A stretch of DNA of 64,000 bases. Origin: WLMZ01 sp963732585. GTDB taxonomy: Bacteria; Actinomycetota; Acidimicrobiia; Acidimicrobiales; Ilumatobacteraceae. Shown in pieces: positions 9,127 to 18,461 of the stretch. Position numbers and translations under genes: made by a program. Under the pieces are notes generated by a model, which made no database searches, was not told where the DNA came from, and saw only the letters and a list, made by a program, of their open reading frames with translations. The first letter of the stretch is position 1, and every line of letters begins with the position of its first letter. The DNA is taken from the NCBI GenBank assembly GCA_963732585.1, contig CAVSZY010000003.1, forward strand, positions 1,550,001 to 1,614,000, in the 5' to 3' direction.

Positions 9127-10293
9127 TCAGGCGCCCCAGCCGGCGGCTTGGCCGCCGACGCGTTCGGCGCGAATCTGCTCGCCATAGCCGCTGCGCCGAT
9201 AGGCGGCGATCGGGTCGGGGTCAAGTCCGGCAGCGATGCGGTACTCGGCCAACAGCGGCCGCACATCGGTGTTGTAGGCATCCATCAAAACCGCGTTCGC
9301 GGCCAAGACATCGCCGGTTTGCTGTGCCACTGCCAAGGCTGCAGTATCGACGAGCAACGCTTTGGCCGTTGCTTCCTGCACATTCATCACCGAGCGGATC
9401 ACCGCTGGAATCTTCTCCTCGATGTTGTGGCACTGATCGAGCATGAACGCCACGTTGCGCTCCGGGGCCAATGCTGCACCGCTGACGATCTCGCCCATGA
9501 TGCGGAACAACTGAAACGGATCGGCAGCGCCGACCATCAGGTCGTCGTCGGCGTAAAACCGTGAGTTGAAGTCGAATCCGCCAAGGCGCCCGAGGCGCAA
9601 CAGCATCATGACGATGAACTCGATGTTCGTGCCTGGCGCGTGGTGACCCGTATCGAGAATCACGTGGGCCTGGTCGCCGAGGGCCACGCAGTGCGCCAAT
9701 GCCGTTCCCCAATCGGGCACATCGGTGGCGTAGAACGCCGGCTCAAAAAACTTGTACTCGAGCAGCATTCGCTGATCGGCATCGAGATGGGCGTAGGTCT
9801 CGGCCAACGAGTCGGCGAGTCGCATCTGACGCCCGGCGAGCGAATCTTGCCCGGGATAGTTGATGCCGTCGGCGAACCACAGTTTGAGATCGGCGGAGCC
9901 GGTCTCACGCATGATCTCGATGCATTCGACGAGGTGAGCGACCGCCTTGCGGCGCACCGCGGCATCTGGGTGACAGACGCTGCCCAGCTTGTAGTCGTCG
10001 TCTTGGAAGGTGTTGGAGTTGATCGCTCCGAGGCGAACGCCGTGGTCGCGGGCGTGGGCCAGCAACTTGGCGTAGTCATCGACGCGATCCCAGGGGATGT
10101 GCAAGGCGACCGAGGGCGCCGTGCCCGTAAAGGCGTGCACCTGGGCGGCGTCGGCCACCTTTTCGTACGGGTTGCGGGGCACACCCGGCTGGGCAAAGAC
10201 TTTGAAGCGGGTCCCTGAGTTACCGAAGGCCCACGATGGCAACTCGATCGACAATGCGTCGAGTCCGCCGCGAATCCGGTCGATGCTGGTCAT
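9127..10293 (-). CDS. rhaI: L-rhamnose isomerase (RhaI type)
   Basis: A 388-residue TIM-barrel sugar isomerase that converts L-rhamnose to L-rhamnulose in the cytosol with divalent metal. The metal/substrate residues are visible in LLEYKFFEPAFY (Glu near 179), ILDTGHHAPGTN (Asp near 214, His near 217), and GGFDFNSRFYADDD (Asp near 241 and later Asp). Length and motifs fit the rhizobial/Pseudomonas stutzeri type rather than E. coli RhaA. Its start overlaps the stop of the GH78 rhamnosidase by four bases, so released rhamnose is likely passed straight to this enzyme. No rhamnulokinase or aldolase gene is in the window. Confidence 0.85.
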   Translation of the reverse strand: MTSIDRIRGGLDALSIELPSWAFGNSGTRFKVFAQPGVPRNPYEKVADAAQVHAFTGTAPSVALHIPWDRVDDYAKLLAHARDHGVRLGAINSNTFQDDDYKLGSVCHPDAAVRRKAVAHLVECIEIMRETGSADLKLWFADGINYPGQDSLAGRQMRLADSLAETYAHLDADQRMLLEYKFFEPAFYATDVPDWGTALAHCVALGDQAHVILDTGHHAPGTNIEFIVMMLLRLGRLGGFDFNSRFYADDDLMVGAADPFQLFRIMGEIVSGAALAPERNVAFMLDQCHNIEEKIPAVIRSVMNVQEATAKALLVDTAALAVAQQTGDVLAANAVLMDAYNTDVRPLLAEYRIAAGLDPDPIAAYRRSGYGEQIRAERVGGQAAGWGA

Positions 10294-13103
10294 GTTCTGT
10301 CACTTTCATTGTCGAACGGGGCAATCAACTCGCCGAGCGCTTCGACGAAGAACTCCCTGCCGGGAATGCTGCCCCCGAGGGTGAGCACATCGGGCAACAC
10401 AGCCACCGGCAGGTTGAGGAACGGGCCGAGTCGGTCGGCGACACCTTTGGCTTCGACGCTGCGCCCAATGGCGCGCCCGGCCTCGTTGGCCGCGTCGACC
10501 AGCCGCTGCCACCACAGCGGATCATCGACCAACTGGCGCACCGTCGCCGGCGGCCCGGCTGCCCCACCTGCCAGCTTCACGCTCCAGCGATATGCGCCAT
10601 GGCCAACGTCGTGGCGCGAACCATCGGGCAACACCACCTCGGCGGTGGCGCCAACCGGAATCGTCGCCATCACCACCACGCCGCTGTCGCCCTCTCGGGT
10701 CCAGCCTGCCTCGGCGAGGCCATACGGCGAGCGGAAACGGGCATGCGCCGAGTCCAATCCACGGCCTGGCACCGGGGCGATCCGCAGCCGCCGATACGCA
10801 GGCTCCAAGGGTGCCAACCCGGCGACGCAACGATGCATCCAATCGGCCACCGCGCCGAGCGCATAGTGATTGAACGAGGTCATCTCGCCCGGGTTGATCG
10901 AGCCGTCGACCATCATCGAGTCCCACCGCTCCCACACCGTGGTCGCCCCCATCGTCACCGGATAGAGCCACGACGGACAAGCTGTCTCCAGCAACATCCG
11001 ATAGGCCACGTCGGCATAGCCGTTGCTGGCCAGCGCGTCGGTGATCACCGGGGTGCCGACAAAGCCGGTGGCGATCGTGAAACCGGCGCTGCGCACCAGA
11101 TCGGCCAGGCGCGCTGCGGCAACTTGACGTTGCTGCTCAGTTTCCAGCAGGTCCCACTGCAGAGCGAGTGCATAGACGGTTTGCGCATCGCTGAGCACTC
11201 GTCCGCTCGGGGTGACGAACTCCTTGCGGAAACCAGCCAACGCCCGCGCCGCGACGCCCTCGGCCCAGCCGGCGATGTCGTCGTCGCCGACGAGTCGCGC
11301 CGCTTTCGCTAGAACCTCGGCGCTGCGCACCAGATGGGCGGTGGCGACGACGTCCTTGTCGGCCTTGCTGCGCAGGGCGTCATCGGGCGGCGCCGTCGGG
11401 TCGAGCCAATCGCCGAACTGGAATCCGCCGGCCCAGATGTCGTTCGTCGTCGCCTGATGGACGCAGCGCACCCAGGCGTGCATGCTCGGCAATTGGCGCG
11501 CCAGGACACCGAGATCGCCGCTGCGCTGATAGAGCGCCCACGGCACCAGCGTCGCCGCGTCGCCCCACGCTGCAGCCACCATGCCGTCGTGCAACACATC
11601 GGGGATGACCACCGGCACGCCGCCATCGGACCGCTGATCGAAGGCCAGATCCTTGAGCCAGGACTGCAAGAACGCGCCGCTGTCGAACAGGAACGACGCC
11701 GTCGGCGAGAACACTTGAATGTCGCCGGTCCATCCGAGGCGCTCGTCGCGCTGCGGGCAGTCGGTGGGCACGTCGAGGAAATTGCCGCGCATACCCCAGA
11801 TGACGTTGTCGTGGAGTCGATTGAGCAGTTCGTGCGATGACTCGAACCAACCGGTCCGTTCCATATCGCTGTGGATGACGACGGCCTGGATATCACTGGC
11901 ATCCAAGTCGTCGACGCCGGAGACTTCGGCGTAGCGGAACCCGTGGAAGGTGAAGCACGGTTCGAGGACCTCCTCATCCGCTCCAGACACGTAGTAGGTG
12001 TCGGTGGCCTTGGCCTTGCGCAGCGGGCGGACGCCGAGTTCGTCGTTCTCCAAGACCTCGGCATGGCGGATGACAACGGCGTCGCCGACGCCGAGGTCGC
12101 GCACCGTGAGGCGACACCAGCCGACGAGGTTCTGACCGAAGTCGACGAGCAGCTTGCCCGTCGGCGAACGCCACACGGCGACCGCTGGAACGATCTCGGT
12201 GGCTCGTACCGGTGGCCCATCGGCGGCGATGAGCACAGACATGTCGCTATCGATGGCCTCGAGCGCAACGACTTCGCCATTCGCTGAGCCCTGCAGGTCG
12301 GTGATCTGGCCGTCGTAGATGTCGTCGGAGATGATGCCGCTCTCGCTCGCGGTCCATTGCTCGTCGGCACTGAAAACGTGGCGCTGGCCGTCGGCGGTGA
12401 CAACCTCGAGTTGCGCCAGCAGTGCCAGACGATCGCCATAGTGGCACCGGCCCATGTTCCAGCTCAGCTGGCCGCGATACCACCCGTTGCCGAGCACGAC
12501 CGAAGCCGAATTGGTTCCGGGAGACACCATCTCGCTGACGTCGAAGGTCTGATAGCGCAGGCGATTGGCGTACGAAGTCCACCCCGGCGAGAACAACTCG
12601 TCACCCACCCGTGCGCCGTTGAGGGTAAATTCGTAGATGCCATGGGCCGAGGCGTATAGCCGCGCTTGAACGATGCCATTCGGCAGCTCCCACGTGCCGT
12701 GCACAAGTGGGGCGGGCGATTGCACAGCACCGATCGTCCCCGTCGGGCTGACAAAGGACGTCGACCAATCATCCGCATCGAGTAACCCGACTTCGATCTC
12801 GACCGGCTCGCTCCACGGCGACCAGGAATCGTCACGCACCCGGATTCGCACGGTGGCCTGTTCTCGCGAGTGCAGCGCTCCCCCCGGCCAGGCGACATAC
12901 AGCTGCTCATTCGATTCGACGACGTAGGTGGCGGTCGCCTCGGCGCGCACGACCTCCAATTCGTAGGCCTGTTGCACCCAGCCTTCGTCGGCCTGTGGTG
13001 TCACCCACGACAGCCGGGGCCTCGCCTCGCCGATGCCAAGCACCCGTTGCGCAATCGGATGGTTCTCAATCCGCACACGGATCGGCGCAGCGCTCGACGA
13101 CAT
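10290..13103 (-). CDS. GH78 alpha-L-rhamnosidase
   Basis: A 937-residue protein with the GH78 layout: an N-terminal Fn3-like and two beta-sandwich domains (HGIYEFTLNGARVGDELFSPGWTSY near 154-178, WYRGQLSW near 208), a further beta domain ending FHGFRYAEVSG near 387, then the (alpha/alpha)6 barrel with the signature DCPQRDERLGWTGD at about 448-461 that carries conserved acidic residues. GH78 enzymes hydrolyse terminal alpha-L-rhamnose from glycosides, saponins or polysaccharides. No signal peptide is visible, so it probably acts on imported glycosides. The ATG at 13103 has AGGAG upstream and a LacI-like operator at 13125-13136. Confidence 0.85.
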   Translation of the reverse strand: MSSSAAPIRVRIENHPIAQRVLGIGEARPRLSWVTPQADEGWVQQAYELEVVRAEATATYVVESNEQLYVAWPGGALHSREQATVRIRVRDDSWSPWSEPVEIEVGLLDADDWSTSFVSPTGTIGAVQSPAPLVHGTWELPNGIVQARLYASAHGIYEFTLNGARVGDELFSPGWTSYANRLRYQTFDVSEMVSPGTNSASVVLGNGWYRGQLSWNMGRCHYGDRLALLAQLEVVTADGQRHVFSADEQWTASESGIISDDIYDGQITDLQGSANGEVVALEAIDSDMSVLIAADGPPVRATEIVPAVAVWRSPTGKLLVDFGQNLVGWCRLTVRDLGVGDAVVIRHAEVLENDELGVRPLRKAKATDTYYVSGADEEVLEPCFTFHGFRYAEVSGVDDLDASDIQAVVIHSDMERTGWFESSHELLNRLHDNVIWGMRGNFLDVPTDCPQRDERLGWTGDIQVFSPTASFLFDSGAFLQSWLKDLAFDQRSDGGVPVVIPDVLHDGMVAAAWGDAATLVPWALYQRSGDLGVLARQLPSMHAWVRCVHQATTNDIWAGGFQFGDWLDPTAPPDDALRSKADKDVVATAHLVRSAEVLAKAARLVGDDDIAGWAEGVAARALAGFRKEFVTPSGRVLSDAQTVYALALQWDLLETEQQRQVAAARLADLVRSAGFTIATGFVGTPVITDALASNGYADVAYRMLLETACPSWLYPVTMGATTVWERWDSMMVDGSINPGEMTSFNHYALGAVADWMHRCVAGLAPLEPAYRRLRIAPVPGRGLDSAHARFRSPYGLAEAGWTREGDSGVVVMATIPVGATAEVVLPDGSRHDVGHGAYRWSVKLAGGAAGPPATVRQLVDDPLWWQRLVDAANEAGRAIGRSVEAKGVADRLGPFLNLPVAVLPDVLTLGGSIPGREFFVEALGELIAPFDNESDRT

Positions 13104-13124
13104 TGGCTCTCCTGAACCGTTAGA

Positions 13125-13136
13125 TGAAACGCTTCA
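13125..13136. promoter_or_regulatory. LacI-family-like operator upstream of the rhamnosidase
   Basis: TGAAACGCTTCA, a near-palindrome with a central CG, lies 22-33 bases before the rhamnosidase start. The form TGAAnCGnTTCA is the usual LacI-family operator pattern and is common upstream of sugar-utilisation genes. No LacI gene is in the window, so the regulator would be elsewhere. Confidence 0.4.
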
Positions 13137-13210
13137 ATTGTGGGGTGGCCAACAGCTCGCCGTCAAGCGCCGGCGCGCCGATAGCCCGAATTCAGACGAC
13201 CGTGGCTGCC

Positions 13211-13894
13211 TTAGGACCCGAGATCTTGAGACCGCTCAGGGTCGAACCTCAATCCATTGAGGATTGCCTTGAGATCCGCTTCTGCCACGCTGTAGGCCTC
13301 GATCGTGATGACGAATTCACCCTGTTCCCATTGGATAAAGCGAAGGTACGCAACCCCCGTTGCCACCGATTCGATGCCCACCACACCAGGGCGAACCTCA
13401 ATCGGCCGAGACGTGCTGTTCGACAGGATCGGACGGCGATCCAGCTGATCCCACTTGAATGTGACACCCCCCGACAGGTCGCCATACTGAATCGCGCCGC
13501 CGTACCACACGTCATCCAATCTGCTGCCGCCAATCGACCGAGGCAGGTCGTTCAATGCAGCGGGCCACCGCTCGACGCTGAAACCACCGCCGAGATAGAC
13601 CGACAAGGGGTGCACCTGAGAGCTCCCGGTGATCGGCGTCGATTGATCAGGCTGGTTGAGGTAGACGAGCGCTGCGAGACAAGCTGCGGCCACGCCGACC
13701 ACAGCCCAAACCGCGGTGAGAGGGCCACGGCCTTCCCGGCCGGAATCGCTGATGCCAACGACCGGGGTCGCAACGGTGACCTCGTTGGGCGGGCGCCGAT
13801 GAGCAACGAGCTCGGCTGCTCGGCGCAGACTTTCAGCCGACTGCTGGGCCAACTGCTCGACGGCGGCGAGGGAACCGTTGCCTGTGTCACTCAT
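13211..13894 (-). CDS. Single-pass membrane protein, likely anti-sigma partner
   Basis: A 227-residue protein. The N-terminal ~60 residues are soluble and charged, one membrane helix follows (LTAVWAVVGVAAACLAALVYLNQ, about 58-80), and the rest would be outside the cell. Its start overlaps the end of the ECF sigma factor by 8 bases. That position and topology are usual for membrane anti-sigma or sigma-associated proteins. There is no recognisable zinc anti-sigma motif (HxxxCxxC), so the role as anti-sigma factor is inference from context. The outer domain is not recognised. Confidence 0.6.
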   Translation of the reverse strand: MSDTGNGSLAAVEQLAQQSAESLRRAAELVAHRRPPNEVTVATPVVGISDSGREGRGPLTAVWAVVGVAAACLAALVYLNQPDQSTPITGSSQVHPLSVYLGGGFSVERWPAALNDLPRSIGGSRLDDVWYGGAIQYGDLSGGVTFKWDQLDRRPILSNSTSRPIEVRPGVVGIESVATGVAYLRFIQWEQGEFVITIEAYSVAEADLKAILNGLRFDPERSQDLGS

Positions 13895-14381
13895 CCCCGT
13901 GTCCTTTCGACAATTGCGCGGCGAGCGAGGTGCGCGCCGCGAACAAGCTGGCCTTCACGGTCCCCGGGCGGACCCGCATGATGCGAGCGATCTCGTCAAT
14001 CTGCAGGTCCGCGAGGTAGCGCAAGGTCATCGCCTGGCGTTGACGAGTCGGCAAGCAGCGGACCAAGTCCCAAAACTGGAGATGATCGGGCGGGACCAGG
14101 CCGTCGGGCACCGCTGTCAAGCGGGCCTCCAGCGCCCTGGATCGCTTCAGGCGGCGATGTTCATCAATACACAGGTTGAGCGTCACCCGGCGAAGCCATC
14201 CACCTGGACTTTCGAGGGCTGCGACCCGGCTCCAACGGCCGAGCGCTCGGGCGATCGCCTCATCCGCAATGTCGGTTGCGGTATCCCAATTTCCTGTCCA
14301 GGCATATGCGGTGGCGATCAATTCCGGACGCAGTGACACCAGGTCATTGGGATCTCGGGAAACGGGAGCCACTGCGTTCAT
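13887..14381 (-). CDS. ECF-type RNA polymerase sigma factor
   Basis: A 164-residue sigma factor with region 2 (LRPELIATAYAWTGNWDTATDIADEAIARALGRW, then GGWLRRVTLNLCID) and region 4 (LPTRQRQAMTLRYLADLQIDEIARIMRVRPGTVKASL), the HTH that reads the -35 element. The length is normal for an ECF factor with no C-terminal extension. The divergent spacing and a CACACG-N7-CGTGTG inverted repeat just upstream suggest its own regulated promoter. The membrane protein at 13211 follows with overlap and probably controls it. Confidence 0.8.
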   Translation of the reverse strand: MNAVAPVSRDPNDLVSLRPELIATAYAWTGNWDTATDIADEAIARALGRWSRVAALESPGGWLRRVTLNLCIDEHRRLKRSRALEARLTAVPDGLVPPDHLQFWDLVRCLPTRQRQAMTLRYLADLQIDEIARIMRVRPGTVKASLFAARTSLAAQLSKGHGDE

Positions 14382-14389
14382 ACGGTACT

Positions 14390-14408
14390 CACACGCAACC
14401 GCCGTGTG
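14390..14408. promoter_or_regulatory. Inverted repeat upstream of the sigma factor
   Basis: CACACG-N7-CGTGTG, a perfect 6-bp inverted repeat, lies 9-27 bases before the sigma gene start on the minus strand. It may be an operator or part of the promoter. Confidence 0.3.
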
Positions 14409-14555
14409 TTTCGTTTAGCGCAGAAGGGTCAAATCGCGAGATGATCGAGCGACTCGAGGTCCCTCGTGATGTCATCGACCGCAAGGTGATCAACACTCCG
14501 CAGGGCAGGCTCGTCGACGCCGTCGGCCTCGTCGACGGCGATGAGCTGCGAACGG

Positions 14556-15737
14556 TCAGCCTCTGGGCAGGCCGAGAATCTTCTCGGCGATGATGTTGCG
14601 CTGAATCTCCGAAGATCCGGCGGAGATCGTGCCGCGGAAGGTATTGAAGTATTCGTCGAGGCTGCCGACGCCGTGGCGTCTGCTGCCGGCGAGCAACGCC
14701 GCCGGTCCGCAGACATCGGCGGCGACCCGTGTCAGGCGCTGATGGGTGCTCGAGGCGAACAGCTTCATCAGTGCTTGCTCAGGAGCGTCGCCGCCCTTGA
14801 CCAGGCGGGCGAAACCGCGGTAGCCGAGGCAGCGCGCCGCATGTGTTTCGGCATAGACGCTGACGATGTCGTTGGCCACGAGTGTCGATTCGGCGGCACC
14901 GCGCCCCACCAGCGCCGCGGGTGCCAGTTCGAGGAGGCGACGCATCGCCCGTTCCGTGGCCATCACACCATCGAGCCAGACCATGCCACGCTCGTGGGCC
15001 AACGAGCCGTTGGCCATCGCCCAGCCGTTATTGAGCCTGCCGACGAGGTTTTCAACCGGCACCTCGACATCGTCGAAAAAGACCTCGTTGAGGTCGGGCC
15101 ATTCGGGATGAACGATCTCGTTCAGCGGCCGCACCGTGATGCCGGGCGTCTCCATCGGAACCAGCAAAATCGAGATTCCCTTGTGCTTGGGAACCTCAAT
15201 GTCGGTGCGACAAAACAGGTAACAGAGGTCGGCATGGTTGGCCCCCGAGGTCCACACCTTCTGGCCGTTGACCACGAAGCGATCACCGTCACGAACGGCA
15301 CGGGTCTTCAACCCGGCCAGGTCGCTGCCGGCATCGGGCTCGCTCATGCCGAGACACGCCGTCAACTCGCCGCGCAACAGCGGCAGCGCGTAGCGCTCAA
15401 TCTGTTCAGGCGTGCCGTAGTCGAGCAGCGAAGGGACGACGATACCGAGGCCTTGAGGATTGGTGGTTCGCGGTACGTCGCTGTTGGCCAGCACCTCGAG
15501 GTAGGCCAGCGTTTCGATGGGACCGGCATTTCTGCCGCCACGCTCGGCTGGCCAACCTGGCACCAACCAGCCGTCGTCGAACATGCGCCGGGTGAATGCG
15601 CGCGCCCACCCCGGCCGGTGACCAGTCGACTTCGACGGCTCGGCGGCCATCTCTTGCGCCGTCGGCCTGTTGGCCGCAAGCCACTCGATGAACTCGCGGC
15701 GAAACGATTCGACCGATTCGTCGTAGCTCAGTTTCAC
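14556..15737 (-). CDS. Acyl-CoA dehydrogenase subunit (heteromeric type)
   Basis: A 393-residue acyl-CoA dehydrogenase. It has the FAD-contacting CLGMSEPDAGSDLAGLKTRA segment and VNGQKVWTSGANHADLCYLFCRTD, an LNEVFFDDVEVPVENLVG strand, and a C-terminal RGTISAGSSEIQRNIIAEKILGLPRG end. It pairs with the shorter acyl-CoA dehydrogenase just upstream, as in the heterotetrameric ChsE-type enzymes that oxidise sterol side-chain acyl-CoAs, where one chain supplies the FAD pocket parts and the other the catalytic base. The start is GTG at 15737, inside a GTGA overlap with the previous stop; the open frame reaching 15917 is non-coding extension. Confidence 0.8.
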   Translation of the reverse strand: MKLSYDESVESFRREFIEWLAANRPTAQEMAAEPSKSTGHRPGWARAFTRRMFDDGWLVPGWPAERGGRNAGPIETLAYLEVLANSDVPRTTNPQGLGIVVPSLLDYGTPEQIERYALPLLRGELTACLGMSEPDAGSDLAGLKTRAVRDGDRFVVNGQKVWTSGANHADLCYLFCRTDIEVPKHKGISILLVPMETPGITVRPLNEIVHPEWPDLNEVFFDDVEVPVENLVGRLNNGWAMANGSLAHERGMVWLDGVMATERAMRRLLELAPAALVGRGAAESTLVANDIVSVYAETHAARCLGYRGFARLVKGGDAPEQALMKLFASSTHQRLTRVAADVCGPAALLAGSRRHGVGSLDEYFNTFRGTISAGSSEIQRNIIAEKILGLPRG

Positions 15738-16846
15738 GCCGACACCCCTTGCGCGAGACCGAGCAACTCGGCCAGGCAGGCCCGGTGATAGGCCGCGGAC
15801 CCGCCGATCAGCTCGCAGGCCTTGGCCCGTTTCAACCAGAAGTGCAGGTCGTGTTCCCAGGTGAAGCCGATCCCGCCGTGCAATTGCAGGCCATCTTCGA
15901 CGACGAGGCGAAGGCAATCGGCGGTGGTCACCTGGGCGAGATGGGCGGCCTCGGCGCGCCGCTGATCGCCCTCGGCGATTGCTGCCGCAGCGTAGTAGCC
16001 GACGGCTGTCGCCTTCTCGACAGCCAAATAGAGGTCGGCGAATCGATGCTTGAGCGCTTGGAAGGACCCGATCGCCCGGTCGTACTGGATGCGCACCTTG
16101 GCGTAGGCCAAGGTCATCTCGAAGATCTGGCGCGCCGCGCCAACCGCGTGCAGGGCAACCGCCGCGGCGATCTGATCGCGTACCCGAGCAAGCCCGCCAG
16201 ACACCGCCTGGCCGACAGCGATGACGCGCCCCGGCGTTGCAACCAGGCTGAGGTCAGCGAGGCCCAGACCCGGATCGAAGCTGCCCCGTGGCGTCACGGC
16301 GACGTCGCTGGCCTCGACATCGAACACGCCGAGCTCACCCGTTGCCGCGTCGGCGGCGACGACAGCGAAGGCATCGACGTGGGCAGCGCAGAGCACCGCG
16401 TTCGCCATCCCGCTCAGCACCGGGCCGGCTGGCGTCGTCTCGAAGGTGATCGCCGACACCTGGCCGGGCCACGTGCCGTCGCCACCGATCACCAAGCTGC
16501 CCGAGCGTTGGCCTGCGGCGACAGCGGCCAAGGACTCGACGCAATCGAAGGCTTCCAGCACCGGCACGTAGGTGGCGATTGTCGCCAGCAGCGGCCCGGG
16601 CGCAGCGGCGCGTCCGAGCGCTTCGGCGAGCAGGCCAACCTCGATGAACCCGAATCCGAGTCCACCGGCAGACTCGCGAATCGCCAGCGCCGGCCAACCG
16701 AGATCAGCGAGTTGGCGCCACAGCGCAGCACCGTCGTCGTCGCCATCGAACACGGCGCGCACCAAGCTCGGCGGGCACACGCCAGCGAGCACCGAGCTGA
16801 TGTTGTCGCGCAAGGCCTGCTGGTCGTCGGTGAATTCGAGGTGCAT
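15734..16846 (-). CDS. Acyl-CoA dehydrogenase subunit (short partner)
   Basis: A 370-residue acyl-CoA dehydrogenase-fold protein. N-terminal FTDDQQALRDNISSVL and GWPALAIRESAGGLGFGFIEVGLLAEALG are followed by a weak middle sheet without the usual GxxxSEPxAGSD signature. The C-terminal half has YDRAIGSFQALKHRFADLYLAVE and LHGGIGFTWEHDLHFWLKRAKA, which carries the FAD-contact Arg and Gln. Loss of the middle signature is typical of the non-catalytic partner in heteromeric enzymes. Translation is coupled to the 393-residue subunit through a four-base overlap. Confidence 0.75.
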   Translation of the reverse strand: MHLEFTDDQQALRDNISSVLAGVCPPSLVRAVFDGDDDGAALWRQLADLGWPALAIRESAGGLGFGFIEVGLLAEALGRAAAPGPLLATIATYVPVLEAFDCVESLAAVAAGQRSGSLVIGGDGTWPGQVSAITFETTPAGPVLSGMANAVLCAAHVDAFAVVAADAATGELGVFDVEASDVAVTPRGSFDPGLGLADLSLVATPGRVIAVGQAVSGGLARVRDQIAAAVALHAVGAARQIFEMTLAYAKVRIQYDRAIGSFQALKHRFADLYLAVEKATAVGYYAAAAIAEGDQRRAEAAHLAQVTTADCLRLVVEDGLQLHGGIGFTWEHDLHFWLKRAKACELIGGSAAYHRACLAELLGLAQGVSA

Positions 16847-16869
16847 GAGCGTCTTCTGGTCGGGCTGAC

Positions 16870-18018
16870 TTAACGGGTGAGAATCGTGACTCCGGCCGTG
16901 CCGGGGGCGCCGTAGACCTGGGCGTAGCCCACCTTGGGATTGCCAGGAACCTGGCGATCACCGGCGGTGCCTCGCAACTGATGGACCAACTCGTGTACCT
17001 GGCGCAGCCCGGAGGCACCAATCGGCTCGCCGTTGGCCAACAGCCCGCCATCGGTGTTCACCGGTAGCGAACCGCCGATCTCGGTGGCCCCCTCGGCAAT
17101 CATCCGCTCCTGGTCGCCGTCGGCGCACAGTCCGTTCTCGGCCATGTGGATGACCTCGGCACCGGCGTCGGTGTCCTGCAGTTGGACGACGTCGACGTCC
17201 TCGGGCCCGATGCCGGCCCGTTCGTAGGCCGCCCGCGACGCGTCGACCGTCGGCGCCGGTGCGCCGCCCACGGCCAGAAATGACGGGCAGTGGACCTCGA
17301 ACGAACCATGACGGCGCGTTCTCACCTCGGCCGCGGCGAGATAGATCGGTGTGTCGGTGTAGCGATGAGCGATGTCGGCCCGACAGACCACCACGGCCGC
17401 TGCGCCTTCATCTGGACTGCAGAACAGGTACTGGCTGAGCGGGTGATTGACCATCTTGCCGGCGAGGATCTGCTCCACCGGCACCGGCGAGCGACGGAAC
17501 GCCTTCGGGTTGAGCGCACCGTTGCGGAACGCCTTGGCGGCAACCGCCGCCAGCGTTTCGGTGGAGATGCCATAGTCGTGCATATAGCGCTGGATCTTGG
17601 CCGCGAAGAACTTCGAGGTCAGGAAGAATCCGGCCTCTCCGTACCAGCTTGGCAAGCTGTACAGCTGTGGGTCGGAGGTGAACGCGCCAGGCAGGTGCTT
17701 GTCCATGCCAACGGCGATGCCGAGATCGTATTCGCCGAATTCGATCGCTCGTGCGGCCAGGCTCAGCGAACTGGCGGCGGTCGCACAGCCGTTGTAGACG
17801 TTGGTAAAGGTGATCCCCGTCAGACCCATCTGGTTGACGACCGAGTCGGGGTTGTCGACCTCGAAGCTGCCACCGAAGGCGAACTGGATATCGCTCCACG
17901 ACACGCCAGCGTCACCGAGCGCGAGACGCATCGCCTCGGCGCCCATCTGGATGGCGGACTTGCCCGGAAAGCGTCCGAACGGATGCAGGCCGACGCCAAC
18001 GATTGCGACCTCAGCCAT
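16870..18018 (-). CDS. Lipid-transfer-type thiolase (SCP-x/Ltp family)
   Basis: A 382-residue thiolase-fold protein. It starts VAIVGVGLHPFGRFPGKSA. A nucleophile-like Cys is in YNGCATAASSLSLAARAIEFG near 90, and the C-terminal motif is NTDGGLLANGEPIGASG, where the usual GHP His is replaced by Glu. The family catalyses thiolytic or retro-aldol removal of side-chain units from CoA thioesters and normally works with a DUF35 partner. That partner is the next upstream gene, whose stop overlaps this start by one base (TGATG). Confidence 0.8.
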   Translation of the reverse strand: MAEVAIVGVGLHPFGRFPGKSAIQMGAEAMRLALGDAGVSWSDIQFAFGGSFEVDNPDSVVNQMGLTGITFTNVYNGCATAASSLSLAARAIEFGEYDLGIAVGMDKHLPGAFTSDPQLYSLPSWYGEAGFFLTSKFFAAKIQRYMHDYGISTETLAAVAAKAFRNGALNPKAFRRSPVPVEQILAGKMVNHPLSQYLFCSPDEGAAAVVVCRADIAHRYTDTPIYLAAAEVRTRRHGSFEVHCPSFLAVGGAPAPTVDASRAAYERAGIGPEDVDVVQLQDTDAGAEVIHMAENGLCADGDQERMIAEGATEIGGSLPVNTDGGLLANGEPIGASGLRQVHELVHQLRGTAGDRQVPGNPKVGYAQVYGAPGTAGVTILTR

Positions 18019-18461
18019 CAGCCTTGCCCCACAGGTGCAAATGCGTACAGCGTGATGTCGTTGCCCTGCTCGTCGACGGCGAAGGGCACGACGACGACGT
18101 GCATCGCTTCGCCGATCATCGGCAACCGATCATCGATCCCGGTCAGGCGACCCTCGACGACCAGGCCCTCGTCGAACTCGACATAGCCGACGTACCACGG
18201 CGTGAAGCTGGCCGGATCTTCGCTGCCGCGATAGGGCGCTTTTGGCACGAAGTGTTGGCTGGTCCAGGTCCACAGTGTGCCCCGACTCGGCAACCCTTCG
18301 ACGGCCACGGCGAGCGACGAGCAACGCGGGCACGCCGACTGCTGTGGGAATGTCAACGAGTTGCACTCGGCGCAGCGCGAGGCCAGCAGGTGAGGTTGCG
18401 GGCCATCGACAAACAGCGAGGCGTCGAGTGGGGTACGCACGGATGTGGAGATGTCGGCCAC
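18018..18461 (-). CDS. DUF35 zinc-ribbon/OB-fold protein, thiolase partner
   Basis: A 147-residue DUF35 protein. The zinc ribbon (CAECNSLTFPQQSACPRC) is followed by an OB fold (GTLWTWTSQHFV...GYVEFDEGLVVEGRLTG). Such proteins form complexes with Ltp thiolases or aldolases and may help bind the CoA substrate. The GTG start at 18461 shares one base with the previous TAG stop (TAGTG). An upstream ATG at 18506 would overlap the neighbouring gene by 46 bases and is less likely. Compare the fused version at 5422-7062. Confidence 0.8.
   Translation of the reverse strand: MADISTSVRTPLDASLFVDGPQPHLLASRCAECNSLTFPQQSACPRCSSLAVAVEGLPSRGTLWTWTSQHFVPKAPYRGSEDPASFTPWYVGYVEFDEGLVVEGRLTGIDDRLPMIGEAMHVVVVPFAVDEQGNDITLYAFAPVGQG

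Noticed and set aside
14541..16873. Long plus-strand open frames opposite the acyl-CoA dehydrogenase genes
   Set aside because: They are antisense shadows from GC-rich codon use; no motifs, while the minus strand carries clear acyl-CoA dehydrogenase signatures.
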